Positions 9,796 to 20,419 of a stretch of 64,000 nucleotides of DNA are shown here, piece after piece; position 1 is the first letter of the stretch; every line of letters begins with the position of its first letter. A model generated the notes under the pieces. It was not told where the DNA came from. It did not search any database and saw only the letters and a program-made list of their open reading frames with translations. This stretch comes from Larix kaempferi (taxonomy: Eukaryota > Streptophyta > Pinopsida > Pinales > Pinaceae), in the NCBI GenBank assembly GCA_027924585.1, contig BSBM01000059.1, positions 2,604,001 to 2,668,000 on the forward strand, written 5' to 3'. A program made the translations under genes and the position numbers.

Positions 9796-12700
9796 ATGAA
9801 AATTATGTCCTTTAACTGTCGCTGGTTGGTCCCCATAAAAGATCATCACTTAAGAGGGTGGTCTCCTTAGACCGCTCGGACATCATTTTACTTCAAGAAA
9901 ATTCGGGTGTTGGTGAGGTGGTGAAGGTGAGATTGGAAAGTTGGTTCAGTGGGTGGTCGTTTGAAACTCTGGATGTTAGAGGTCGTTTTGTAGGATTGGT
10001 TATAGGTTGGAACGACAGGTCAGTTAAATTACACAACAGTTGGGGGATGGATTCAGTTCTTGGAATGCAATGCTCGGCTTTGGACTTAGGAGAATCCCTT
10101 ACAGTTTTTAATGTTTATGGTCCTTATCTAAACTGGATCCCCTTCTGGGATTCGTTGCTCAGCAATTCTCTCCTGAGGGGGGATTCTGTGATTTTGGGAG
10201 GCGATTTGAACTTTTCTTTAGGACAGTCGGAAGTTTGGGGGCCGCGGGCTCGGACAGACTCTTTGTTTGGATTCTTCACATAGAGACTAGCTGAAAAAAA
10301 TTTGATTGACATTGAGACCTTAAAACTCAAACCAACTTGGAGGAACAACCGAGCTGGGGAACACAGGGTGGCTAAGAGGTTAGACAGATTCTTGGTTACA
10401 GAACAACTAGTGGATAGATTTTATCTTTTAAGAAAATGGGTAGGGGAGGGGGGAGTCTCTGATCATTTCCCTATATTCCTTGAACTCCGTCTTGGACCTC
10501 CTAAACCTCTAGGCCCTCTAAAATTTAATAAAACTTGGCTGAGAGATGACTCTTTCATTAATTTGGTAAACTCCTTATGGGTACCTTACAATTCTAGGGC
10601 TCCTCTCTCAGCCTCTTTCCAGTTTGCAACGAATTTAAAGAGGGTTAAAGGCCCTATAAAATATTGGGCGCATGCAAAGAGGATAAGGGAGGACATAGAA
10701 CTTAAACAGATTGAGGAGGATCTTTCCAAGATCTATGATGAAGAAGGGGGTGGTATGAGGACTTAGGAGTCCAAAGATCTCTTGGTAAGGCTGGAAGGAA
10801 GGAGAAACATTCTCCTGCTAGAGAAAGAAGAGACTTGGAGACTGAAGAGCTGAGATACCTGGTTGGAAGCAGGGGATGAGAACTCCAAATTATTTCATGC
10901 CTATGCAAAGGGAAGGAAAGCTGCGAACTCAAGTTGGAGTCTAGATAACTCACTTGGAGAGCCACATACTACTTTTGAAGGGATGGCTAGGGTGGGGATG
11001 GAACATTTTCAAGGTCGTTTTGGGGCAAACAACCAAGCTAATATAGCGGAGGTGATCAGAGTGGCCCAACTCTTTCCCCGCTTCGTGGAAGAGGAAGATA
11101 ATATAGCGTTGATGGAGGAGATTTCCGAGGAAGAATTAAAGGAAAATCTACAAAGCTTTCAAAAAGATAAGAGTCCGAGCTTGGATGGCTGTTCCATTGA
11201 ATTTTTTCTGGAGCTGTATGATCTTTTAGGGAAGGATCTACTTCAGGTGGTGGAGGATACAAGACTCTCTGGGAGGATTCCTGCTTGTTTCAATTCAACT
11301 TTCATTGCTTTGATCCCAAAATTGGACAACCCTTCCTCTCTTAATGATTTTAGACCTATCTCGCTTTGCAATTGTGTCTACAAGGTAGTGTCTAAAGTCA
11401 TTGCAAGAAGCATGAAAGGCATCCTTTCCCGTCATATTTCAGGAGAATAGTTTGGTTTTTTGGAAGGTAGACAAGTCTATGAAGCTATCGGTGTAGCCCA
11501 AGAAGGACTGCACAGTATCAAAACAAAGAAACTCAAAGGAGTTATTCTAAAAATAGACCTTTCCAAGGCCTATGACAAAGTAATTTGGCTTTACATTCGT
11601 ATGCTTCTCGCGCATCCGGGTTTTGATATTGGTTTTATCAGGTGGATCATGAGTTGCATTACAATGGTTTCTTTCTCTATACTTATCAATGGGGTGGCCT
11701 CCCCCTTTTTCCATTCAGAGAGAGGACTTAGACAAGGTTTCCCATTGTCTCCCTTACTTTTTATTTTAGTAGCAGAAGGATTGAGCAGGGCTCTCAGGGA
11801 TGTCGAAAGACAAGGTATTTTGAGGGGAATTCATGTGGCTCCCAATCTTTTCATTACACATCTACTCTTTGTAGATGACGTTCTTATTTTCTGCATTGGC
11901 TCAGTCAAAGATGCTGAAACACTTCGGGGGATATTGGAGTTGTTCTCAAAGGCAACAAGGATGGAAATTAATGTAGGGAAGTCCACACTCTCTATAAACT
12001 TATTGAGGGCAGAAGAATTACAAGCTTTTAATAAATTTTTCCCTTATAACCTTTTAGAGGTAGACAGAGGACTAAAATAATTGGGCTTCCCGCTGAAGCC
12101 ACATGCCTATAAGAAGCAGGATTGGAAATGGCTCCTCAAAAAATTGGATAAAAGACTCAAGGTTTGGAGCCATAAATGGATCTCAAGGGCAGGTCGTTTG
12201 ATCTTGGTAAAATCTGTTTTGGAGGCAATTCCTGTATATTGGATTTCCTTATCCTGGATCCCCAAGGGGATCTTGGAGGCAGCAAGGAAGATCTATTTCC
12301 GCTTTTTGTGGAGTGGGAAAGGCGACACCTTTGTGTCACCCTGGGTTCGGTGGCAGAGAATAGTTGTCCCCAAAGCTTTGGGAGGGTGGGGGTTGAAGAA
12401 CATTTTCTTATTCTCTAAATCTCTAGCTGCAAAAGGGGGGTGGAGGTTTTTGAAGACCGAGAGTCTTTAGACTAAGGTGGTCACCCATAAGTATATAGCT
12501 CCAGATTCAGTTGAAGACTGGGTGAGGAACCTTGGGAAGTCTCATGTGGGAGGGTCTGTGATTTGGAAGGTGGTGGTCACTTCGTTCTCGGTGATTGAAA
12601 CCAACTTGGATTGGAACATTGGTAATGGGAGGAGACTCAGGGTCGGGGAAGATCCGTGGGTTGGTTGTGCTGGGCGTCATTTGCTGTCGAGTCAGACGGT

Positions 12701-13929
12701 GGCGGCTTTGCGGGCAAGGGGTATAACTTTTTTGTCCCAACTGGAAGAACTGGTCCAGGAGAGGCCTTGGGTACAGTCTTGGAGAACAGTGAACTCACTA
12801 GGCCTCCCAGAACCAGATCATATGGTTATGTCTCGCCTTTTACTGGAACTCAACAGAACACACGTTTTATTGAGGAACAAGGAAGATGAGTAGTTGTGGG
12901 AAGGATATCCCCTTGGAATCTACTCTCTGAAGAGTGGATATATTTTTCTCAGTGCTCATGAGAACAATAGGGAGCTTGTGTGGTGGTAGAATAAATTGTG
13001 GAGGCTCAAGAGCCCACCCAAAACTCGTTTGTTTATGTGGAATGCTTTGGAAAATAAGGTACCTACTTGGGACAACCTACAGAAAAAAGAACAAACATGG
13101 CTCGAGGTGGTGTATCCTTTGTAAATCGACGGAAGAAACAGTCTCTCACCTCTTCATCCAGTGTCCTTACTCTAAAGAAGTCTGGGTTGAATGCTCTCGG
13201 GCAACGGGTATAAATTGTATGTGGACGGGAAACTCGGTATCACAGGCTTGGGAAAACTGGAACTCGACGCCTCCTCTAAAACCTGTAAAAGCCCTTCCTT
13301 TGTTAGTTTGCTGGGCAATCTGGTTAGCATGTAATAACTATATTTTCTCAGAAAAATCTTTTACTCCGAAGATTACCGCAACTCTTTCATGTGGCATTTT
13401 AAGTGCTTTTCCACAACATGTTAGCACTGCAAATCAAAGGGAGGTCTTAGAGGTGGAGATCGATTGAACTTTACCCTGGGTATTTTTTGATGGTGCAACC
13501 CAAAATAATCTCTGTGGGGGAGGGGCACTGCTCTTTCTTTCTGAGTCACACTTCTTTGAACTGACCATGGGGTTGGGAGAGGGTGGTAACAACTTTGCAG
13601 AACTATTGAGCTTAACAATTCTCTTAATCTTTGCAGCAGAAAAGGGATGTCGAAACCTCAATATATTTGGTGATTCAATGAATGTTATAAACTGGATAAA
13701 AGGGACCCAACAATGCATAAATTTAAGATTAACAAATATCCTACAGGCCATAAGGGAGGTGCAGCAAACATTTGATACTTTTTCTTTCCGTCATGTTTAT
13801 AGGGAGAACAACAAGGAGGCGGACAAAGCCTCAAAGGAGGGCCTGCAAATGGATTTGGGGATTTGGAAGGTGAAGGAATTTCAGAATGGAACAACACAGG
13901 ACTACTACCACAGACTGTTCATAGAATGA
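9796..13929 (+). pseudogene. LINE ORF2: endonuclease, reverse transcriptase, zinc-binding and RNase H
   Basis: ORF2 begins ATG 9796 (MKIMSFNCRW), with a frameshift near 9830. The endonuclease (9858-10480) shows LLQEN, GGDLNFSL and SDHFPIFLEL. The reverse transcriptase (about 11100-12000) has LKIDLSKAYDKVIW, RQGFPLSPLLF and the catalytic FVDD in LLFVDDVLIF. A zinc-binding segment near 13110-13170 shows WCILC followed by HLFIQC, after a second frameshift near 13095. A C-terminal RNase H (13470-13850) carries FFDGATQNN, FAELLSL, GDSMNVINWIK and HVYRENNKEAD, giving the D-E-D residues plus a late His/Asp region. In-frame stops: TAG 10281, TAG 10764, TGA 10851, TAG 11448, TAA 12078, TAG 12468, TAG 12891, TAG 12987, TGA 13465. 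Several plant L1 clades are known to carry such an RNase H. The protein would nick DNA, prime reverse transcription on the target and remove RNA. Confidence 0.9.
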
Positions 13930-14271
13930 TAACAGGATCTCAACACTGCAATGAACTCTATTTCTACTTTTTACTTTAAGTTTACCTTGTTTTTTTAGCA
14001 TGGTTCAGGATATCTATTTTGAAAAATGTATAATGCATCTTTTCTAAGTTTCATTGGAGGCTCAGGGAGCCGAAACTCTTATTGTGCTTTCCATAGTAGT
14101 ACTATTTTGTTTCAAATTTCTATTTTGTAAAAGCTCCGTAAAATAGAGCTCATAAAGAAGACATATGTCTTGATAATAGGTCAGCAACTCCTAGCAATGG
14201 ACATTGGATGTGCATATACATAATGTAATTTTGTTCACCACTGATGAAATAAAATTACGCTTTTTTTCCTA

Positions 14272-14293
14272 GGAATATATATATATATATATA
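14272..14293. repeat. AT dinucleotide microsatellite
   Basis: About ten AT dinucleotides immediately after the LINE tail. 14294-15309 has no supported gene; a 63-codon plus-strand frame at 14660 has no recognisable motif. Confidence 0.85.
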
Positions 14294-15309
14294 CTATTTG
14301 AATCATTAGACATTATAATAAATTATATATTTTCTTTTCTTTTTTATGAGGCTAAAATGTGGTATGGTGTTGTATTAGACAAGGTTGTAAGTGAAAATAC
14401 ACTTAATAAGGGTTTGAAGTTGAAACCACCTTTTTGTTTGGAGTATAAACTAAAACTACTTATGGTTGGTGGACTAATACTCTGCTTTACTTTCATTGTT
14501 AACACTCATAGCTATTGGTGTGTTACTATATAAGAGAGTAAGGAGTGGATTCAAAGGCTTGCATTATTGGGAAACTGGGAGATGATCATTGCTCAATGAT
14601 CTTACTAATTATTTTCCATGCTTGAGGCAAATAAAAACATAATGGATTTGAAACCATAGTTGAAAGGGAGCTCTAACCCCAATAGGAAGTACCCTACCCA
14701 TGAGTATAAAGATCGTCATGTTGCGAAAATGATGAGGATAATGGCTACAAGTGGTAGGTGGCACATTTATGGGATGCCACTTGGAGTGACATCGACATAT
14801 ATAAAGAGGAAAATGGTTACAACTGAAAGGTGGTACCATTCAAATGATTAGACATGTAATAACACCACCATTTCTATTAATCCTCTTAACAATGCTAGTC
14901 GAATTCGCAATCATGTTTAACGATCTTTATAGTCATTGGTAGCCTATACAACAACTGTAGTTTTTTTCATTTGTTTTTATAATCAAATGTTTCTTAAATC
15001 AACAAATTCCATGGTACATGGATAATGTGCAATGCGAGGAGTATACCTAAAGAGTAATAGAAAATCCTTCAAGATAAACCTTACCTCTAATTGCATCCCT
15101 TAACATCTCTCAAAAGGAGAGATATTTGTTTAAACAATGCATCTCGTGTTTGTGTCAAGTCTGAGTTGGATTCCTTTGTGAATATTGTGGGCCTCACTTG
15201 ATTTATTTGCAATGTTAGGTTGTCAAAGTTGCAAATGAATAGTTTAACCAGGGGCCTTGTGGATGGTTTGAGGTAGAACACCGCAATATCAGGGAATAAA
15301 AGAGGATTT

Positions 15310-15600
15310 TACGGGTTAGGGACTATGAACATGATAAAAAATCACCACACAGTCCTTCTAAATGAGTATTTGGCCTACAAATGTTGTATGAGTGCCATTT
15401 TAAGGTAATTTTAAGCATTGGGGACGGTTCTTGGGGTCGTGGGAATGTTGAGAGGAGGAACATCGACATCTTAGGGCCTACATAGGATTTACAGATAATG
15501 GACCATACACACAATCCAAAACCACCATGGAGGCCTCGTAAAGTGAATCTTGCTAGGTTTTGCGCATCAAGGATGGTTCTAAAGGGATTTATCACAATTT
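15310..15600. repeat. Isolated copies of the repeat family seen at 34 kb
   Basis: Shares a pattern with the tandem units at 33985-34610: a GGACCATAC or GGACCATGC core, then AACCACCA, then a short CCTC..AAAG segment before GAATC. Similarity is weak and read by eye. 15601-15748 shows nothing more. Confidence 0.35.
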
Positions 15601-15748
15601 GGGAAGCAAAACCGAGGTTATAGACCCTGTGATATGCTTCTTTGTGTCTAGGCTAGTCAATACGTTGACTATATCCCACTACTAGGATAAACATTCCCTA
15701 CGTAGGCCCTATGTGGTAGTCTAGGGAATCACACATTGAACACTATCC

Positions 15749-15800
15749 CACTACAACAAATACTGGAATTAACGTCCCATTTAACGTCCCTTTTTAGTGT
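15749..15800 (+). mobile_element. CACTA-like transposon terminus
   Basis: Sequence starts CACTACAACAAATACTGG followed by two AACGTCCC motifs. CACTACAA ends, with nearby short repeats, are the hallmark of plant CACTA (En/Spm) DNA transposons, whose terminal motif is CACTA. I did not find a matching inverted end in the window. Confidence 0.55.
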
Positions 15801-15890
15801 AAATTTTGTTTTCATTGAGTGGTCGAAGTATACACTAAATGGGATGCGTCATGGACAAATTGTAAAGAGTCTAAAATAGTGTATTTTTTT

Positions 15891-16740
15891 GCTTCCTAGA
15901 TAGCATCCTTTCTGATGTCTAAAATAACGCCCATTTTTTTGCTTCCAGAATAGCATCCAATTTTTCTTCCTAAACGACGTCGAGGTTTGCTTCCTAAATA
16001 ACATCATATTTTGCTTCATAGAGATCGTCCTCTTTTACTTCCTAAATGACGTCCCCATTAACACCCTATTTGCATCCTTAAAAGCGTCATGTTAGCATTT
16101 ATGTTTGCATCTACATTCACGCCATATTTGCATCCAAATTAGCATCCAATATTGCATCCATATGTGCTACCTCTTTAGCATTTCATTCTGCACCATGTTT
16201 TACTTCCAGTATGCACCAATTTTCACTTCTAATTTTGCACCAATTTTTCCTTCCTTTTTTGCATCGTGTTGTGCTACCAAAATGGCCCCAAATTTTTCTT
16301 CTATTGTTGCACCATATTTTGCTTCCTATGTAGCGCCATGTTTTGCATCCAAAGCAACATCTTATTTTGCTACCATATCAACGCCATGTTTGGCTTCCTC
16401 ATTAGTGTCAAGTGTTGCATCCTTTTTAACGCCTAGTTTTTAATCTCCATTGATGTCAACATTAGCACCATGTTTTGCTACCACTTTAACGCCCAATTTA
16501 GCGTCCATTTTTACTCCCACACTAGTGCCACATTTTTCTTCCCGTTTAGCTTCTTGAATTTCTTCTTGTTTTGCTTTCTCATGAACGCTGCATTTAGCTT
16601 CCCATTAAGCATCTAATTTTGCTTCTTTGTTGGCCACTAGTTTAGCTTTTGGTTTGGATTCTACTTTGACGTCCAAAATAGCATCATAATTGACTTCCAA
16701 CTTAGCGCTAGGTATTGTATCAATGTTGCTTCTAGATCTA
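15891..16740. repeat. 12-bp minisatellite, about 70 phase-locked units
   Basis: Cut every 12 bp, the sequence gives units such as GCTTCCTAGATA, GCATCCAATTTT, GCACCATGTTTT, GCGCCATGTTTT and ACGCCATGTTTG. Consensus is close to GCNTCCNNTTTN, with a weaker 24-bp alternation of GCACC-type and GCTTC-type units. Phase holds for about 850 bp with only a few 1-2-bp slips. Units are diverged, so it is old. It lies directly inside the CACTA-like end, where En/Spm elements carry 12-bp transposase-binding motifs. A degenerate tail continues to about 16830. 16831-17432 is AT-rich and empty. Confidence 0.85.
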
Positions 16741-17432
16741 TGACATAGTGGGATTCCATTTAAACTCCTATTTTTTCTTCCTTATTAGCACCACATTAGG
16801 CTTGTTATTTAACACCTACAACAATATCCAATTGTGTGCTAATTATATCAAATTATTATAATTATTTCATTAATTTCAATGGTTCTCATATATAATTCAA
16901 TTCGAGTTCTGAAATAACATAATGAAACATTGAAATAATTGTAGATACCATTATTGAAATTAATTGCATAGTATTTATGAAGAAATTTAACACAAACAAA
17001 CAACATTTATCCAAAGCAGTAACATCATCATATATATTAATTTTCCATAAAAAGATCATCGACAACTTCCAATATAGATAAATTTACAATATAATAGCAA
17101 TAACATCACCATTATCTTTCATCAAAAGAAGTGAAATTATAAAGGATCATCACATCAATAACCTATCCTACAGATCATCATATTAAAGTTAAAAGAACAA
17201 GTGAACGATATATATAGTGAAAATACCAATATCACAAGAAATATCTTTTTTAATATTTATATATAGAAATGTCAAAATGATCAAGGGTAATCAAAGTTTA
17301 TATGTCAACATAAATCCACCATACAAATCAAAATGACCCAAAATTTAATATGAACTTGGATCATCACAAAATAACAATACGTGTCTAGTAGCATCGAGAA
17401 AGCAATAAATATCTACAATCTCAATAGTAGCA

Positions 17433-17660
17433 TCAATGGCTACCATCATCATCATCATCATCACCACCACCACCACCATTATCATCATCCTCATCCTCAT
17501 CCTCCTCCTCCTCCTCCTCCTCCTCCTCATCATCATCTATCCCAACATCATATTCATCATCATTTTCATCTAATCCATTTGCATCATTATCAACAATATC
17601 TTTCTCTGGTACATTGGTGACAACATAATCTAGATCATCTGAGTCATCTTCACCATTTTT
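17433..17660 (-). CDS. Candidate acidic C-terminal exon, possibly CACTA transposase
   Basis: On the minus strand a T-rich tract ending TTGTTTGCAG (a good 3' splice site) precedes an open frame from 17660 to TGA at 17433. The peptide begins KNGEDDSDDLDYVV and ends in long Asp/Glu and Gly runs encoded by the microsatellite. An acidic tail is common at the C-terminus of CACTA transposases, and the position just inside the subterminal repeats fits that reading. No catalytic domain is visible in the window, so the family is inferred from context only. The run of acidic residues could also be a chance product of the repeat. Confidence 0.35.
   Translation of the reverse strand, partial: KNGEDDSDDLDYVVTNVPEKDIVDNDANGLDENDDEYDVGIDDDEEEEEEEEEDEDEDDDNGGGGGDDDDDDGSH
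17443..17541. repeat. Compound trinucleotide microsatellite CAT/CAC/CCT
   Basis: Plus strand shows consecutive runs of CAT, CAC, CAT/CCT and CCT triplets, about 33 triplets in all. The plus-strand His/Pro-rich frame across it is a by-product. Confidence 0.95.
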
Positions 17661-17901
17661 CTGCAAACAACAAGAAATAATCAATTTAAAACATTAGTAT
17701 TAATTTCATTACATAATGCATATTTTGTGTTATATTGCAAATATTAGTGTGATAATTTATGCATTTTCATGAGTTTTCCAACCAGGGATGATTTTAAGAA
17801 CCCCCCCTAAATTTATATGTATAAAAAATGGGCGAATCCCCATGATACATAGAAAACTTTGAAGGCTATTTTATTAATAATATAATATGTATATATAATT
17901 T

Positions 17902-18062
17902 TTTGGCGAATCTTTCACGGAATTATAAAAACTTGTAAATTTTGGGTGAATCTTTCACAAAATTATAAAAACTTGTAAAAGTTTTGGCAAATCTTTCACA
18001 GAATTAGAAAATCTTGTGAAATCTTGGCGAATCTTACACTAAACTATAAACACTTGTAAAGG
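17902..18062. repeat. Four tandem copies of a 40-bp repeat
   Basis: Units start near 17902, 17942, 17983 and 18023 with TTGGCGAATCTTTCAC-like sequence and end AAACTTGTAAA. A shorter 33-bp duplication with CTTCAATAATGAAAC follows at about 18085-18150. Confidence 0.8.
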
Positions 18063-18244
18063 CTTGAAAAATTGGTTCAAGTTAGTCTTCAATAATGAAA
18101 CCGATACTCTTCAACTTAGTCTTCAATAATGAAACTGATACTCTACTCCAAGTCAAAAAATCTATTCATCCATGATTAGAGACACTATATTCTCCAATAT
18201 CCAAGGAAAAGAGGCACTACTCAACTCAAAGAAAAAGAGATACA

Positions 18245-18620
18245 ATGGCTACAAGGAGCATTGTATCCCAAGACTTAGATAAAGGAGATGTTGTCCAGGT
18301 AGCAAATTGTCTGAAGAGATTTGAACATCCAAAAGCATCCATAAGTCTACATTTTTCAATGGATGTTAAGTCCAAAACACATTCATCTGGATGTTTGATG
18401 GGTGAATCCCTTCCCATCTGGCTCAGGAGGAATATTTTTTGGTAAAGTAGGAGTAATTCACTGCAAGTTTGTATGGAATATTGGCATTAAGACCGATATT
18501 TTAGCTGAATCTTTATCTGCTTTAAAATATTTGGAAACAAGGACAAGAATCACCAAAAGGGATGTGGTTTCCTTAGGAAAGTCGCAAGTGATGATAGAAG
18601 CACTCAAAGGAAACCATTAA
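18245..18620 (+). pseudogene. RNase H domain remnant from a retroelement
   Basis: A +1 shift near 18400 separates MFDG in one frame from NPFPSGSGGIFF in the next; together they give the FDG..NP..G.GGIFF opening of a type I RNase H fold. The second frame continues KFVWNIGIKTDILAESLSAL, with the catalytic Glu in AES, then DVVSLGKSQVMIEAL, where the usual GDS catalytic Asp has become GKS. It ends at TAA 18618-18620. This domain removes RNA from RNA-DNA hybrids in LINE-like and LTR elements. It differs from the LINE RNase H at 13.5 kb, so it is a separate element. No RT is attached. Confidence 0.55.
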
Positions 18621-18679
18621 TAAAAATGAAGTGATCAATAGAATGCAGACTCATTCAAATATGTTAAGTCTCAATTGAA

Positions 18680-18815
18680 CAGATCCAGACATGCCCCGAG
18701 AAGACACAATGAAACAAGAATCCCGACACGCCCTGGGAATATACAATGGAAAGAGAAGATACAATGGAACATAAATATAGACATGTCCTGAGAAGATACA
18801 ATGGAACAATGGATA
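18680..18815. repeat. Imperfect 35-60-bp repeats
   Basis: Three imperfect copies of a block like AGACATGCCC..GAGAAGATACAATGGAAC. Confidence 0.6.
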
Positions 18816-18901
18816 ATATGGAAAATGCAGCAATTTCCATTCATGTAGGTTCCTGTTAACGTTAGTGCAGTTGCGAGACCCATTCTCAGAGAGATGGTAC
18901 C

Positions 18902-19253
18902 CTAGTTAGTTAACTAGAGTTTTTGTTCAATTTAACCAGGAAGACTAAAGAGTAAGACCCTAGAAGGTACCCTAGGGCTCGCAGCTGTCTCCTGGGGTTC
19001 TTCGTCGGGGACCAAGTAGGCTGATGCCATGGCAAAGTCCCTAGCATGTAGCTAGGGCCCCTATTTGTCTCTAGGGTATTCTCGTTCAAGACCAGATAGT
19101 TTCTTGGTCACGAGGACCAAGCAGGTCTTGCAGGTTGAGATAGAAACCTCATGTTCCAGAACTAGGCAGATTCTTGGTCATGAGGACCAAGCAGTAGTTC
19201 CTGCAGTGAAATACCTGGTCATTAACCAGGTGGATCTTGGTCAGCGGGCCAAG
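18902..19253. repeat. Cluster of short perfect hairpins
   Basis: Six inverted repeats, mostly with 7-bp arms and 5-base loops: CTAGTTA/TAACTAG (18902-18917, 2-base loop), CCCTAGC/GCTAGGG (19039-19057), CTTGGTC/GACCAAG (19103-19121 and 19173-19191), ACCTGGT/ACCAGGT (19213-19231) and CTTGGTC/GGCCAAG (19236-19253, one wobble). Decayed versions lie between them, for example near 19000. No coding function; it could be part of a long LTR or another element. Confidence 0.85.
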
Positions 19254-19340
19254 ATGATGATGTGTTATGCCCTCCTCTCCTAGGTCTTCAAGATGGTTGA
19301 GCTAGATGGTCTTCTCAATAGACTGGCTATGCCTTGATGA

Positions 19341-20150
19341 AGCCACTAGCAATTGACCTAAGGAGTAGCCTGGAGGACCACATGATCACATCATCCAGTG
19401 TGGACCCTTCCTTATACAGTGATGATGAACTTTAAGGTTATATGGAACATTTGTACATTTGAGAGAGATCATTGGTTGTACCTTCCCCACCTTGGTTGAT
19501 TAAGAATTGTCCTTACACCTTGTTGTTCTTGGTTTTGTGGTACTTTGTGTTATTTTTTTTTGTGCCACCATTGATGTTTTGGTCTTATGGGTACTATGGT
19601 TGTTTTTATACCTTTTGGTACACCCCTTGGTCCTAGGGGTTATGGGTCATGTACTCATTCTTGTTTTAATGATTTGACTTGTACCATGTGTTGGTCCTTA
19701 TACCCTTACCTACTTAATTACATGTGTGGTGACATGACCCTAGTACCCACCTAAGACACTTTATTCATATTTATTTATAATTTGTGACTTTTATTATTTT
19801 GGTATCTTAACACTGGGATTCGACACTCTCCTACTACATCTTGCGGGTTATCCTCTTACCCGAGTCGCAACCAAAAACCAAATTACTGTGGCCCATTCTC
19901 TTTACAACAACCCCCCTTTAAATTTCATGAGTGGGTTCTGCAGCCATGTCTATATCATCTCATCCCTCAAAATGCCCTTCATACATAGTCCAAAAATGTC
20001 GAACGCCCACTCACACTACCCTCTATAACTTCACTTCTCTGCACTACTGAACTCACTCAACAACAATGGACAGGTCGGAGCTTATGGCATATTCTTTTCT
20101 ATACGCACGGGAGGAATTGGAGGTGGGCGAGTGTGGGAGTGGATAGAGAT
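19341..20150. other. Intergenic DNA, possible LTR-like sequence
   Basis: T/G-rich sequence ends near 19810 in TTTGGTATCTTAACACTGGG. The TGGTATC there resembles the start of an initiator-Met primer site but then diverges, so I do not call an LTR. No coding signal. Confidence 0.3.
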
Positions 20151-20419
20151 AAGATCTGATACCAATTGAAGGAGGGCGCAACGAATAATGAACGGGCCCA
20201 ATGCCCAGAACCTCCTTATCCATTTCATAAAACCAAATATTACATTTATAAATGTGGTTGATATCTGGAAAGATCCAGATCTAGAATTCTACCGTTAACA
20301 ATTTGTTGGGAAGGATAGGGCTTCATAAAGAAGCTATCTGACATTTACTACACCGTATACATTCACGTGATCTCACTACTCGAGGAGGAGGATGTGGCTA
20401 TTAGAATTAATTTCCAACA
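20151..20419 (-). mobile_element. LTR with initiator-Met-tRNA primer-binding site
   Basis: Read on the minus strand, an LTR of 253 bp (20419 down to 20167) starts TGTTGGAAATTAATTC and ends CTCCTTCA. After a 2-base spacer comes TGGTATCAGATCTT (20164-20151), close to the plant initiator-Met primer site TGGTATCAGAGC. This is the 5' LTR of a minus-strand element whose body should extend to lower coordinates. No gag, pol or second LTR is recognised there, so it is truncated or a non-coding TRIM-like element. Confidence 0.6.

Larger units (their letters stand above)
9485..14270 (+). mobile_element. L1-type LINE with RNase H domain, inactive
   Basis: A non-LTR retrotransposon, complete from the end of ORF1 through ORF2 to a 3' non-coding tail (about 13930-14270). 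Order: ORF1 tail, apurinic endonuclease, reverse transcriptase, C-terminal zinc-binding region, RNase H. The 5' end is probably truncated near 9480. I found no clear poly-A tail or target-site duplication; the end is placed before an AT dinucleotide run at 14272-14293. At least ten in-frame stops and two frameshifts make it dead. Confidence 0.9.

Noticed and set aside
17381-17620. His/Pro-rich plus-strand frame
   Set aside because: Produced by translating the CAT/CAC/CCT microsatellite.
18902-19253. Hairpin cluster as a Helitron 3' end
   Set aside because: No CTRR end lies 10-12 bases after a hairpin in a convincing way, and several hairpins instead of one are present.
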